A DNA stretch of 64,000 nucleotides from Tomocerus qinae (taxonomy: Eukaryota > Arthropoda > Collembola > Entomobryomorpha > Tomoceridae). Position 1 is the stretch's first letter. Every line of letters starts with the position of its first letter. This document shows, piece after piece, positions 11,948-24,118 of the stretch. The notes under the pieces are model-generated. The model worked only from the letters and a program-made list of their open reading frames with translations. It searched no databases and was not told where the DNA came from. Location: NCBI GenBank assembly GCA_020055645.1, contig CM034547.1:4030001-4094000 (forward strand). Reading direction: 5' to 3'. The position numbers were made by a program, and so were the translations under genes.

Positions 11948-14900
11948 TTAATCCTTTTTAGTGTATTTATACCACCCTTCTCCAGATTTAATGCCCAGTT
12001 TTCCTTCTTTTACTTTTTTTCGAAGAATTTCAGGAACTTTGAAGTTAGGATTGTTAGGAAATCTTTTCTCCCACCCTGAAATTATAATATTTTAGATTAG
12101 TATTCTAAAACTCTAAATTACGATTACAATGCACTTGTGAAAGTGCTTTTAAGTGTGGGTATAAATTAATAATTCTTATATTAATATATCTTATATGTTC
12201 TCTTATATTTTGAGAATTAATATATAAAAATTTAGCTGGAATTCCAAAATTCTTTTACCTTCGCGAATACTCAAACTAACATCTAATCCAATATTATCGG
12301 AAAGTTCAAATGGACCCATCGGGTAGCCTGCACCCAATTTCATGGCAGTGTCAATGTCCTTCACCGTTGCATCACCTTCCATCAAAACCAAAGTTATATT
12401 TGATAAATAATTTAGATTTCGGTGTTTTGTTCCAGAATATAATATAATTTTTTTTATATTCAAATGCTTGGATAATTTACTATAGTTATGTATTTTTTGG
12501 TTTCATATTTATAAAAATACTGCTTATAAAAAAAGTATAGTCAATATTTCGATAAAATAAATGAACCCCTTTATAGCTTTATATTGTGATTATTGTGTAC
12601 CTCGCTCCAGCATACGAAGAGCCTCCAAACTGTAAGGAATCAATAAGCGATTTACAATGAACCCAGGAGTGTCCTTGCAAGAAACTGTAACTTTGCCAAT
12701 AGATGAGCCCCAAGTATTCATTTTTTCGAAAGTTTCATCGGAAGTTCCAGAAATTCTGATAACTTCTAACAATTTCATTAGAGGAACAGGACTAAAGAAA
12801 TGCAATCCCCCAAAACGGTCTTTTCTTTCAGTTAGTTCAGCAATTTCTGAAATGGGGATTGACGATGTATTGCTTGCAAAAATTGTTTTGGTTGGTGCTA
12901 TCTAAAATAAAATTTAATTGATGAGGTGTATTATGTATATAGTAATATATAATAAATTTTAATTCAAAAAACAACACAATTCAAAAAGTTCAGCAGCAAA
13001 TAACTTTTTTTGTGGCTGTCAAAAATGTAATATTAGCAAATGCAAAACTTCTGAGCAAAAAATACAAGTGGAATATTGGCAAAATAAAAAATCTCAAGTT
13101 TTATATTATTTTATACTTATATTATTGATTTAACGTGAAGTATGCCGTAAAACAAATATGGAAATGAAGCTACTAACTTTGTCAAGATCCTGAAAGAGCT
13201 TTCGTTTTATTTCCAAGTTTTCAACAATGGCCTCCAAAACTAAATCAGCATTTTCTACAGAAGCATTTAGGTTTGTGGAAAATGTAACTCTTGATAATGT
13301 TTCTTGAATAAAATTATCAGCTTTCGGTTGTTCCCCCTGTTAAAATATACAAAAAATTGCCATTATTTTCGATTCGTTTCGGGAAATTCTGCTTCCTTTT
13401 TTGTAAAAGGAAGACAAAATAATTTATTGTGTCCTTACCTTAAATCGTTTCTTGGCGATTCTCGTAAGACTGTTTTCCATGGAACTTTTGGCCTTTCCAA
13501 GTAAATTCTCATTCAAGTCAACTAGAATAACCTTATTACCAGACTGTGCAGCTACCTTATAATTAGTACCAATAAATTAGGCGCGACCCACATTCAAAAT
13601 TATATTACCTTGTGATCTGCAAAATCATCGGAGGAAATCAAATGCTTTTATCAGTGCCAATCTGTTCAGACTTCATTTCTGTTGTCAGTTATATATATAT
13701 TTATTAAGGAACATCCCCAGCCACATAAACATTGCTTTTCCTGCATCTTTTGATTCATGCAACTACAATTCTTCGATGTTGGCATAAACAATATTTTCCA
13801 ATACATTTTTAACTGCTAGTCAGCTTTCATAGTAAATACAGTTTACTGCACTTTAATATATTATGTTCAATTTTTAGCTCGCCTGAGTAAGCGAGCTTAT
13901 AGAACCGCACAGTCTGTCCGTCCGTCCGTACCCACGATAACTTTCGAAAGCAATGACGGATATAGACCAAACTTGGCAAAAACAATGCCTATGGACCACT
14001 GACGATCCCTATTGATTTTGGGGTAAATCGGTCCATAGGTTGCTGAGATACCGCGCGCTCACTTTGTCTTCATTTTGATAGTTAAAGTGAAAAATGGGCA
14101 TTGAAAATTGTAATACCGTTTCCTATAGATTGTTAGCGGGATAGTATAAACTATATCATGCCGCTTCTACTAAAACTGAAATTATATTGTAAAATAACAA
14201 AACCGGAAAATTACCTTTAAAAGTAAAATAACGAATCTGTTTCAAGTTTGTCTTGATTTTAACAGTCAATATTAATATATTTTCATTATGTATTGACTTT
14301 GATTGTCAATATTAATATATTTTCATTATGTATTGACTTTGATAGTCAATATTAATATATTTTCTTATGCATTGATCTTGATAGTCGTTATTAATATATT
14401 TTGATTTGTATTGATTTTGATAGTCAATATTAATCAATTTTGATTTTCTGTTGATTTTCATAGTCAACATTTATCAATTTTGATTTTCTGCTGATTTTCA
14501 TATTCAAAATTAATCAATTTTGATTTTCTGTTAATTTTCATATTCACAATTAATCAATTTTGATTTTCTGTTAATTTTCATATTCACAATTAATCAATTT
14601 TGATTTTCTGTTAATTTTCATAGTCAACATTAATTAACTTTGATTTTCTGTTGATTTTCATAGTCAACATTAATCAATTTTGATTTCTGTTGATTTTCAT
14701 AGTCAACATTAATCAATTTTGATTTTCTGTTGATTTTCATAGTCAACATTAATCAATTTTGATTTTCTGTTGATTTTCATAGTCAACATTAATCAATTTT
14801 GATTTTCTGTTGATTTTTATGGTCAACATTAATCAATTTTGATTTTCTGTTGATTTTCATAGTCAACATTAATCAATTTTGATTTTTTGTTGATTTTTCA

Positions 14901-15289
14901 AATAATATAGCTTCGTTTCCCTATAATATCAATGTCTGAATTTTTAATATGTCATAGCTACATATATAAAGACCCAATTCTGAAAGTTTGATCAAAATCC
15001 GTACGCTCGGTTTTGTGCTACGTGCGAGTACTTTTTGTCTACCAAAATGTGTACACGTTAACCTTTAATCAGGCGAGCTTCTGTTACGGCTTGCTGTAGG
15101 TTTTTAACATTTAAGCCTTTCGACGATACTCCTTTTAAAATATATTAATGAATTAAAACTGCAACAATAAAGACTTACTTGGGAAATACCGTTTCCCATT
15201 GTGCCCCCGCCGACTACAGTCACATTTTCGATATTCCTAAAAGTGGTGCGGCATGTTGAAAAACTACGTTTAGAAAACCCACTAATCAT
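11948..15289 (-). CDS. Hadh: Mitochondrial 3-hydroxyacyl-CoA dehydrogenase (HADH/SCHAD)
   Basis: Six exons on the minus strand: 15289-15179, 13555-13439, 13336-13178, 12901-12601, 12375-12259, 12075-11948. All are in frame; 310 residues, close to the ~314 of the mammalian enzyme. It catalyses NAD-dependent oxidation of L-3-hydroxyacyl-CoA in mitochondrial beta-oxidation. The N-terminus ([19 protein letters not shown]) is basic and Ser/Thr-rich like a mitochondrial presequence. The NAD-binding loop [11 protein letters not shown] comes next, then [11 protein letters not shown] with the Asp that ends beta-2. Catalytic His in [17 protein letters not shown], its partner Glu in the same stretch, then the [17 protein letters not shown] signature. 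The C-terminal dimerisation domain has [20 protein letters not shown]. The start was chosen as the first ATG ahead of the presequence. Intron 1 contains mobile element copy 2. The gene converges on the GPCR with about 240 bp between stop codons. Confidence 0.95.
13872..15104 (+). mobile_element. Helentron/DINE-like non-autonomous element, copy 2
   Basis: About 1.23 kb in HADH intron 1, antisense to HADH. It shares with copy 1 the left subterminal repeat AGCTCGCCTGAGT (13876-13888), the GTCC microsatellite (short here), the CCACGATAACTTTCGAAAGC block and its 150-bp continuation, a ~40-bp minisatellite, and a right end with AATCAGGCGAGCT (15067-15079, one mismatch from a perfect inverted repeat) and GGCTTGCTGTAGG. 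It is more diverged internally than copy 1. No transposase or helicase frame is seen, so it is non-autonomous. Confidence 0.7.
14240..14895 (+). repeat. ~40-bp minisatellite with diverged left edge
   Basis: About 16 units of roughly 40 bp related to the array in copy 1. The left units (14240-14440) carry AATATTAATATATTTTC variants. The middle units have TATTCACAATTAATC variants. The rightmost units are nearly identical to the copy 1 consensus (CATAGTCAACATTAATCAAT). Confidence 0.9.
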
Positions 15290-17497
15290 TTTAAAGCAAG
15301 TTTTGGAATGTCTCACAAAGGTGTTAGCTGTAAAGAATAATTAAGACTTGCGAATAGTTTGTGTGAAGCTTCCGATTCGTTCGTGTGGATAAAATCTAGA
15401 GGGCGATTATTATAATATTACGCCTAAATGAATTAATCATTCGACAAAATAAATTCACAGCTACAGCTGACCCGATTTCGTTCTGAGAAAAATTGACTAC
15501 CCACAACTGTTAACATAAATAGTTCGGCTATGCACCTGAATGCACACTGTAGAATTGAATGGAGGGCATTTTAATCATTTATCTTCCTAACTCCAACTAC
15601 TTATCAGGAAAGTCAAGGTTGTTGTTCATATATTGGTCATTCCTCCATATCTCTATTTAGAGCTGCTTTACAAAGATATTATCAGTAATTAATGTTTTCG
15701 ATTTCTATTATTTATAATTTGATTTCTGCCTTTTATAAATGCGTAGTTTATTTGTCACGTTTATTCCCTGTTGGAGATTATATTATCTTTAAGAATTAGC
15801 TGAACTTGAATACATTAATAAATCCTTGAAATTGAAATACTAATAAAAACGGGAACAAATAATAAAGCATCTATTATAATACTAATAGTATAATATTATT
15901 GCATAATAAATGTTTTGCCATGGTCCGAGGTATGAATGCTTATGGCTATGTTACTTGCTGCGAATCATCCAGTACTATTGTCATTGTTGTAAAAACTTAT
16001 TATTTTTGGTGATTAGTTTGGTTGCAGGTGAGGCTGACGTATTTCAATCATTTATTACTATTATTAGACAAAACTTGTCTCTTTAATATGGACTATGGAC
16101 CTTCCACATTACCATAAACTAATACGGACCCATTCTAGACTATTTCAAAAAATGTTTTACTGTGCTATGAATGGAAATTAATATATTACATTATCTATTA
16201 CGTTTTTAGGAAAAATATTGAACTCAATTACTAATGCATGGAATTTTTTTCAAATTTTTTGAAGAATCGTAGCTAATGTAACATTATAGCTTAAGAATGA
16301 AATCATTTCATATAATTTGTGTTCAATAAATTCCAAAATTGACTCAATTTTCAATTAAAACGAATAATTGATGCACTAATTAATAAGTTTTGATTGCTCC
16401 ATTACAGAGAGAGAATCAGAGAACGAAGTATCCAGGTAGATGAGAAAAGGTTTGTCAATGTCAGGTAATGACTAAACGTTATTTTACAAGGTTAACATTG
16501 TATGATTGAAGTGTCCGTTAAGTTTTTACCAAAATTTTTTTTTCAACTCGTGTACATTTGATTTGACCGTTCTTTATGGTATTACCATGCTAGGAAGAGG
16601 ACCCAGAAGATTCTGATTCAAGTATAGATAAGTGTATGCAGTGCATACAATTCGTTGCTTTTTTGTAAGTACCTATACTACAGATAATAGCATTACACAA
16701 AAGATATTTGCATGCATATAAATTGAAATAAATAAGTAATAGGTGGGTATAATATAAACAGATACCTCTACTCCTTTTTACTCCATAGTAGTATACAAAG
16801 TACGGTCCACTGATTCCCCTTATGCACACTTGTCGTGCGTGTGATGTGTCCTATAAGAATCAATGTAATTCGAGTGTTTATAATAGCAATAGTATACAAA
16901 AATTAAAGGGAATCCTTCATGCTACGATAGTCTGTGAGTTTTTCCTATGCTACAGAACAAAACACGACACTTTACAATGAGCACTCTCAAATGATTTTTC
17001 CTATGCATTTTATATCTAAGAATCATGATCTTAAAATTTAGTGTATACCCTTGGGTAAATATTTTGTGACTTGTCTGGCATGAATAATTAAAGCGGTCGT
17101 ATCATAATTAGCATAGTAAGTATCTATGCAGTAGTTTAAAATCCAGATCAATTGAGCGTTTATAAAATGTATATAGTCTATAATTATAGTTGTAAAGTAT
17201 CTGTAATCAATATGGCTAAAATTAAAACCAAACTATATAAATTTGGGTATATCAATTTTAGCCACCAGCCAGTTTCAACAGGCTAAAATGGCCTGCTGGC
17301 TGGCTAAAATGTAAAAAGCTGGATAAAATAAAACTCTATCTGTGTTTGAAGAGATTGCAACATTCACTATCTGAAGTCTGTTCGGTTGTAATGTAGCAGT
17401 GGTATAGGTAGGTATTAGTCAATTGGATAATTTAGTGTCATTCTGCATTCAGACACCACTTCAGGCTGTTTGTCTACATACAGAAATCAAATTAAGT
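15290..17497. other. Intergenic region, HADH to GST
   Basis: About 2.2 kb between the divergently oriented HADH (-) and GST (+) genes. It is AT-rich with no convincing coding frame. It contains the dispersed repeat at 17214-17310 and should hold both promoters, but I see no clear core-promoter motif. Confidence 0.6.
17214..17310 (+). repeat. Dispersed repeat with internal inverted repeat, copy b
   Basis: About 97 bp, about 190 bp upstream of the GST start codon, related to 10314-10402. It carries GGCTAAAATTAAAACCAA, TATCAATTTTAGCCACCAGC and GGCTAAAATGGCCTGCTGGC. Confidence 0.6.
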
Positions 17498-18524
17498 ATG
17501 AGTGAATATAAATTAACTTATTTTAACGCCCGTGGACTGACGGAACCTATTCGTTTCATTTTCGCCTATTCAGGAGTAAAATATGAGGATTTTCGAGTTC
17601 CTTTTCTGTACAATGGAGACGTTCCCGTCATTCCACAAGTCCTACCACAGGAGATTAAAGACAGTAAGATCCTATCACGTTTCTTTAATATTTAATGTTT
17701 TGGTTTAAATAACTGAATACAAATCTTTCCAAACCAGAGAGGGGCACCAATACATGTGTCCCCCCGAAATTGAAAAAATATAGTCTCATTTTATTTCAAA
17801 TCAAAACGAAAAAAATTGCATGTGGCAAATCTTTTTTCCCCTTTTTTGGTGGATGTGGCCTTGAGCATAAATATTTCTGTGACATACGTTTGTAAATTCG
17901 TAATTAAAGTATGTGACTACAATGCATAAATAAAAAATTGTCATTCATTTTCGTACTTGTAGAGTGTCCATGGGGCCAGGTGCCACTGCTGGAGTTTGAT
18001 GAAGGAAAAAAATTGGGGCAGTCTAAAGCAATCGCCCGCTTTTTAGCAAGAAAATTCAATTTAACGGGAGAAAACGATTACGAAGCTGCCAAGTGTGACG
18101 AATACGTTGACACCGTCATGGACTTTTTCAAAGGCAGGCGAACTTTGTTAGATCAATCGTAAATAAATAAGTAAAACATAAATAATAATATTTTGTAAAA
18201 CTGTGCCTTGAAGATTTCCTCCCGGTGTTCATTGAAAGGGATCCGGCAAAGAAATTGGAAATGGCCGAAAAGCTCGAGGGAATTATGGGGCCAAAATTCT
18301 TTTCTAAATTTGACGCAATTGTTGCGGAAAACGGAGGAGGTCTCATTTCAAATAAAATCACTTGGGCTGATTTATATTTTGTTGCAGTGGTAAATTCTGC
18401 TATGACAAATGTAAAAGTGGATTTTATTTCCACCTTTTCAAATCTGAAGGCCTTAAGGGATGCTGTCCTATCAGCTCCCCAAATCAAGACATGGATTGAA
18501 AATCGATCAAAAACGGAATTCTGA
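17498..18524 (+). CDS. Sigma-class-like glutathione S-transferase (HPGDS-like)
   Basis: Three exons: 17498-17663, 17963-18133, 18214-18524; 215 residues, near the ~200-residue family length. It would conjugate glutathione to electrophiles; sigma members also act on lipid peroxidation products or as prostaglandin D synthases. The N-terminal thioredoxin fold starts MSEYKLTYFNARGLTEPIRF, with the catalytic Tyr at position 8. The G-site is PWGQVPLLEF followed by LGQSKAIARFLARKF (Gln-Ser bind the glutathione gamma-glutamyl group). The C-terminal helical domain includes NKITWADLYFVAVV. Exons 1 and 2 join as A|AG in phase 1. The second intron (18134-18213, 80 bp) begins GC, not GT: AAAG|gcaggc. Using it gives FFKDFLPVFIERDP in frame, whereas reading on reaches TAA after RRTLLDQS. 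If GC is not used, the gene would be truncated or a pseudogene. Confidence 0.86.
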
Positions 18525-18658
18525 AAAAGTCTATTAACTCCATACTCCAGATGCATCCTAATAGGTAGTACCTAGTAGAAAATGTAGAAATATTATATTT
18601 TTCCGTAAAAGAATGTCATACACATTATTGCCAAAATTTCGCAAATTGGTAAAATTGT

Positions 18659-18664
18659 AATAAA
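18659..18664 (+). terminator. Polyadenylation signal of the GST gene
   Basis: AATAAA about 135 nt after the GST stop codon. Confidence 0.45.
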
Positions 18665-19961
18665 ATTCACAAACACGAGTGAAAAAGTGTTACTGTATTA
18701 TGACATAATATTATGTTGTCCTTGATAAAATATATTTCTAGGTATTGTATAACCTCAACATTGCTTTTGTTTATTTTCCAATGAATAAAATTGTTTATTT
18801 TATAAATAAACTAATATACACAATTAGGAAGATGAAGTTATTTACTTATTTTATTAACTTAGATATACTTAATGACAATCGATTTACTTTAAGGCGGTTA
18901 ATTGCTTATCATTGGCATAATTATCGGCACAATAAATGTAGCACAATATTGAAATAATAATTTTCTCAACGTTAGAATCTCTTTGGCAAAAAAACAGGTC
19001 AATCCCAAAAGGGTTTTGGGCAGTGGATTTTTGAATACGACAAATTATATTTTCTGTCAGAAAAGTTGTAAAATAGACAACCTCCATATTTCCAGTAAAT
19101 GTTTTCAAAATGTCATTAATGAAAAAGGCTAAGAAAGGTCAGTACACATTTTGGAAAAAATGTTTGCTATTCAGAAAAATGCCAAACTAGGGATGGCTAT
19201 TTGCAAAATACCTATTAATAGTCTAATTCCGTGATTTCGACTCCCTAGATTTGCCCGTTTAAACTTGAACCTTTAAAAGATTAATTCTTATACTATGGAT
19301 TTTATCTAACCCTTCTGTATCATCGTTTCTCTCTCACCACATATTATTATTGTCTATTCATTATAGGTACAGCGGTACCATATTCCATATTATGTATATC
19401 GACTTAATGAGCAGACGAAAGGTGAGAGCGGAACGATAATAATTTAAAAAATCTTTTAGTATTCAATTAATAATAATGCTTTTCAGCACTTTCGGGCTAT
19501 TATATGTAATGTTTGTCTGAAATTCCTAAATAAATGTTGACATATTAATTGCGAATGGCTTAAAATTCATTTTTATTTGATGCATGGATAAATTACTACA
19601 CAGTTTAAATTACTGCCAATTTTAATTTTCAGATAATTTGCAATATCCTTAATTTTATACATTTTTTTTCAAAGAATATGACAAGTTAATTGCGATGAAA
19701 ACCAAGTAAAATCGTTCAACAGCAGCTATTTCGTAAATTTTGTAATAACAAGGTTATAGATTAGATACTACTTGACGTCTTTATTCTTCAATAGCGATTA
19801 TCTCATTCAATAGGAGCCTTTTTGCGACTGAAAGATAAATATTCTTTTATTTGTGTGAAAAAATTCCAATTTGCTTTATAATGTAATTATTTTTAATTTT
19901 CTATATATGATGATTTGTGTTACTACGTATTAATCAAAAGAAATTGCATATCATTCCGTAC

Positions 19962-19995
19962 TATAAATTGAGTTTGAAATATTTTTTCCAGTGCA
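19962..19995 (+). promoter_or_regulatory. Candidate core promoter of OBP-like gene 1
   Basis: A TATAAA box (19962-19967) is followed about 28-33 bp later by CCAGTGCAGTG, which contains initiator-like CAGT. This would give a short 5' UTR of about 70 nt before the ATG at 20061. Spacing fits an arthropod TATA-Inr promoter; the motifs are short, so this is tentative. Confidence 0.4.
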
Positions 19996-20060
19996 GTGTG
20001 GACTATTGAGTACTTTTCTTGTCCTGTTGTGTAACGGTTGTTCCCATTGAAGCCATAAAA

Positions 20061-21315
20061 ATGCATTCTTTTTGTTTTTTCGTTGTTGCCGTCACTTTGG
20101 TTGTCGTATCTTGTGTTGGTAGAAATTATTAATCGTAAATATTAATATAGTATAGTATGGTTATAATAAAAGTAATTTTTCTGAATTAATAGAAAATTCT
20201 AAACTCTATAGGGAAATCCAGAGGACCACAAACACACCTGCTTGGGTACAGAAATGACCATGTCAGATAAAATGAAAACAACTAGGGAAACTTGCTGGAA
20301 CAAAATAAACCCTGGAAAAACATTCGAAGACGTTCGAAAAACTGAAGGAATTAATCCTTGCTTGTTCGTTTGTGACTTAAAAGAACTCGGATTGGTTAGT
20401 TCCTCGTTAAACTTCAATCACATTTATTTCATTGGAATGTGTTTCCAATTTGTTTGTCACCAACTATATAATATTATTTTTAATTTAACTATCGTTTTGT
20501 TTCAAATGATTCTTTTTAGATGACATCTGACAACAAGTTCGATAAGACCCAACTTAAATCTTTTGCTGCTATTTTCAACTTTCCTCAAGAAGCTGTTGAT
20601 CCTATTGTGACGAAATGGACTACTTGCATTGACGAGAAGGGTAAATATCTTAACAGTCATCATTTCAGTCATGTCATCATTCATCACATCAGTGGACTAC
20701 GATGTAGTGTAGCAATCCAGTTGGAGGCGGGGGGGTCCAGCACTCCCCCTAAATATGAGAAAAAGAGAAGATTTTTGCCAAAAATTGCAAAAACGTTTTT
20801 CTCGCTTCGAAAAAATATATATCATTTTTGAAATTATTGTCGTCTGCGCCCCCTTTGACCTTTCTGGATACGTGCCTGTAGTTTAGTAACCTTCATCTCA
20901 ATCAAACCATTTTATCTTTTATGCAATATGTTTTTAGGATCTAATTTGGATATCAAAGAGGGCAATTGTCAGAACGCCGAACCTGTGGTCAAATGTATCT
21001 TTGAATCTATTCATCAGGTAAGAAATAAAAGAATTCGAGTGAATGGTACGAAAATGCATGAAATTATTGTAGAAAATTATTCTATATTTACACGTCCATT
21101 TTTGTAACAAAACCCAGGAAGATAGAAAAAAACTAATTTGTAAACTATAATACTTAGGTTGAAGTTTTAATTCTAAATAATGATTTAGTTTGACCACAAT
21201 TTTTGTTAGTTTTTACAGTATTTGCTTTAAATAGCAATACAGTCGTCATTAACTTTCAAATATTTTTGAATATTAAACTAAACTTTATTAATAGGTTTGC
21301 AAGAAGACAGCCTAA
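20061..21315 (+). CDS. Odorant-binding-protein-like gene 1 (8 Cys)
   Basis: Five exons: 20061-20114, 20212-20394, 20520-20640, 20938-21017, 21295-21315; 152 residues. Signal peptide MHSFCFFVVAVTLVVVSC. The mature part follows the PBP/GOBP cysteine code: C1 in ETCW, then C2-x3-C3 (NPCLFVC), C4 in KWTTC and C5-x8-C6 (GNCQNAEPVVKC). One extra Cys precedes C1 (KHTC) and another follows C6 (QVCKKTA), which may form a fourth disulfide. Such proteins are small secreted all-helical carriers of hydrophobic ligands, not all olfactory. The exon 1 donor is uncertain. Phase 0 requires a weak gttggt after codon 18 or gtatct at 20106, while the better-looking gtagaa at 20119 is out of phase. Everything from exon 2 on is firm. 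The gene lies 2.8 kb beyond the Klingon-like 3' end on the opposite strand. Confidence 0.78.
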
Positions 21316-24118
21316 ATGTACTTCTGGATTTCCGTTTATCAAACATTACGCCTACCTTGGCTAAAGCTAAACTACTGTCTACCTAAATGTATGCTTCTTA
21401 CTATACCTACAACTTATTTTAATTATTTTAATTAAAAAGGCTCTTGCCCAACTATATTAAGCATTAATGCATTTTGTTATATTTCTTTATTCATTGTTTT
21501 ATTTAGTTTTTGACTTCACTATTAAAAGTAATTAGCATGTTTTCACAAAGCCTTATAAGGAGGGATTGATATTTCCATGGTAGTATCTGCTGACTATAGA
21601 ATATTTACGTCTATATGTAGATGCAATTGTGTAATAATTATTAATAATAATAAAAGTGCTAAATATGCAAATGTTGGTAAGACAAGATGGATGGAGAGAT
21701 ACTCATTTCGGACTTAACATTCATTCTTATTTATTCACAAGATAAGATGACACCGCACCGTAAGGCAGGGACCCTTTTATCCTGAGCAGTTGCAATTTTA
21801 AATAAGCATTTGCACTCTAATATGCATCCAATTACACACAATTATACACTTTCTGTTTATTTAGTAAATAATATCAATAGGTCACATAAAATGCGCCACG
21901 TTCACATTTACGGGGATTATAATATTCTACCTTTAAGTAATTACTTCATAATTCATGTGCACGTTATAAGTTACATTACATACAGCCATAAATTATTTTA
22001 ATTTTTCAACATATTTGTCTGTATTGTATTATATTTCGATTTTGTACAATAATTTATATATGATGGGGAAATAACTGAAAGTTATATTATTTTGTTTAGA
22101 CAGAATGACAGAACATATTTGAAGTAATGCAAATTGCTTGTATATTTATATTCGTAAATTCATAATTCACTAATTACTAAACAGGCGCTATAATAATAAT
22201 ATATCATTCGCTTAAAGCAGGACAGAAATGCTAAAAATTATCTTTTACTTATAGTTATGTGGGTTACAATATTATACTTTACAAAATTATCTTTTAATAC
22301 ATTTTCGTATGGGTGTTCTATGTGATGGTATTTTACTGCCAATTGTTTATTAGCCTAAGTATCCTATGTTATTTGTTATTATGACAAGTCTGTTGATAAA
22401 CGGACTTGAATATAGTATTAAGTATAACTATAGTATTATGTATTATAGCCTAAGTATATTAAGTATATAGGTATAGTGGGTAAGGTACCTTTGTACAATA
22501 TCAAATGCCGTAACAGTACCGACCTAAATTATTATGACTTTTCGGTGACTTCGGTTGATTTTTTTTCTTGTTACTTCTTTTCTGAGAATCTTTGGTGTCT
22601 GACTTCTTGGGGAGAGAGTGATTAATTAGCGATCCACTGATGTGCAGCTACTAGAGTCACAGTCACGTAAAATTAATAACTAGCAATAACATGCCACTCG
22701 GAGTGACGCCACTACGAAAACACTAGAGTCACAAATATTCAGTTTCACAGAAATGAACTCCTTAGTTTAGCTGATATTCATCAGTACTGTATAATATTGT
22801 CCATAGCTAATGACTTTTCAGTTCCATCTATATATAAAATTTCTGTGAATAACGACGTCTTGAAAATCTTCATATTATACATTAGGTAGAGTGTAGGTGG
22901 CTTTTTGTAAATTATCTGTAGAAATACCTACACAATAAGATAACACTCACTTTCTTAAAACATTACCGACCAAGTTATACATACAACAGTCATTATATTA
23001 TAGATATAGGATCATTTGCAACGTTTCCATTCTCAACCAATTCCACTTCCCGATTGTAGTTTGTAAATATATTTCATGAGTTTTGCAATCTATAATCATG
23101 ATTTGAATAGCACATACATAAGGTTGAAGTCAAATCCCTTTTAAGCATGTGTATATTCGGTATAAGTAGTAATTTGTGTTCGTCACTCTTATACATCCCC
23201 TTCTGTAAGTTTTTAAAAGTATCAAACAAAACTTCTTATTCTACTAAAAGGACAATATTATGGTTCATGGAATTTTCAATCATGTTTTCTCCTGTTGGGA
23301 CAAATGCTGAGAATTAGATCAAAAGTTTTCCAGTCCCAACGAGAAAACCAATCCAAGAACCTTCAAAAACATTATTTGGTAATTATACTGAATAATAAAA
23401 TCTGCACGCCTATACAAAATTCAATGTTGTGAATAATAATGTATAATCTTTGGATTCTTCTAAACATCATTCTTCTAAATGATTTTACAAATACATCCAT
23501 AAAGCAATAACTTGTATAAGTACTACAGTCGCAAAAATGTACTAAGAATCGTCGATAATGACAAAGTGAAAATCCTGAAGAGTCGCGAATAGCAATAGAT
23601 GAGGCTCGGGTTTATTTTTGGGGGATCACACTGCAGGAAGAGGAGTGGGCGAAGGTTTGCAGTTTTATAAGTCGTTTCACATTATTACTATATTACTATG
23701 CATCATACTTTTTTGTACTAATTAAGTATATTAATATCTTTAATTAAAGTATACTTCGCTACAATTACGTAGCAAATTACTCTACCATTGTTACTTTTCG
23801 TCGATAAGTATATTCATCAACACAGTGTCTATTATCAACTGCCTTTTCACAATTTGTATATTAAGTACTGTGAAACAACTGCCTTTTACAACGGGGTTCA
23901 CTATATTATTTTCTTAACGAGGGAGTACAGTTTTTTTGTTCCTTTTGGATGTTGATCGGATTGGAGGGTTGCATTTCGGGTGAGACATTTTGCTAATTAG
24001 CATGGGTAAATATAATTTACTTGGGTGGGATGGGCCATTTATAAAATGGTTTAGTTTCTTATTATTAGGTATTACACTTTTTGAAGATGAAGCTCAGATT
24101 ATGAAATTGAGTTGACGG
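21316..24118. other. Intergenic region between convergent genes
   Basis: About 2.8 kb between the OBP-like gene 1 stop and the Klingon-like gene stop, presumably with both 3' UTRs. It contains AT-rich runs with repeated TATTAAGTATA-type words near 22410-22490. I see no gene, RNA gene or mobile element in it. Confidence 0.55.

Larger units (their letters stand above)
18525..20060. other. Intergenic region, GST to OBP-like gene 1
   Basis: About 1.5 kb, AT-rich, holding the GST 3' UTR and the OBP-like gene 1 promoter. Open frames here are short, Ile/Asn/Tyr-rich and lack splice support, so I annotate none. Confidence 0.6.
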
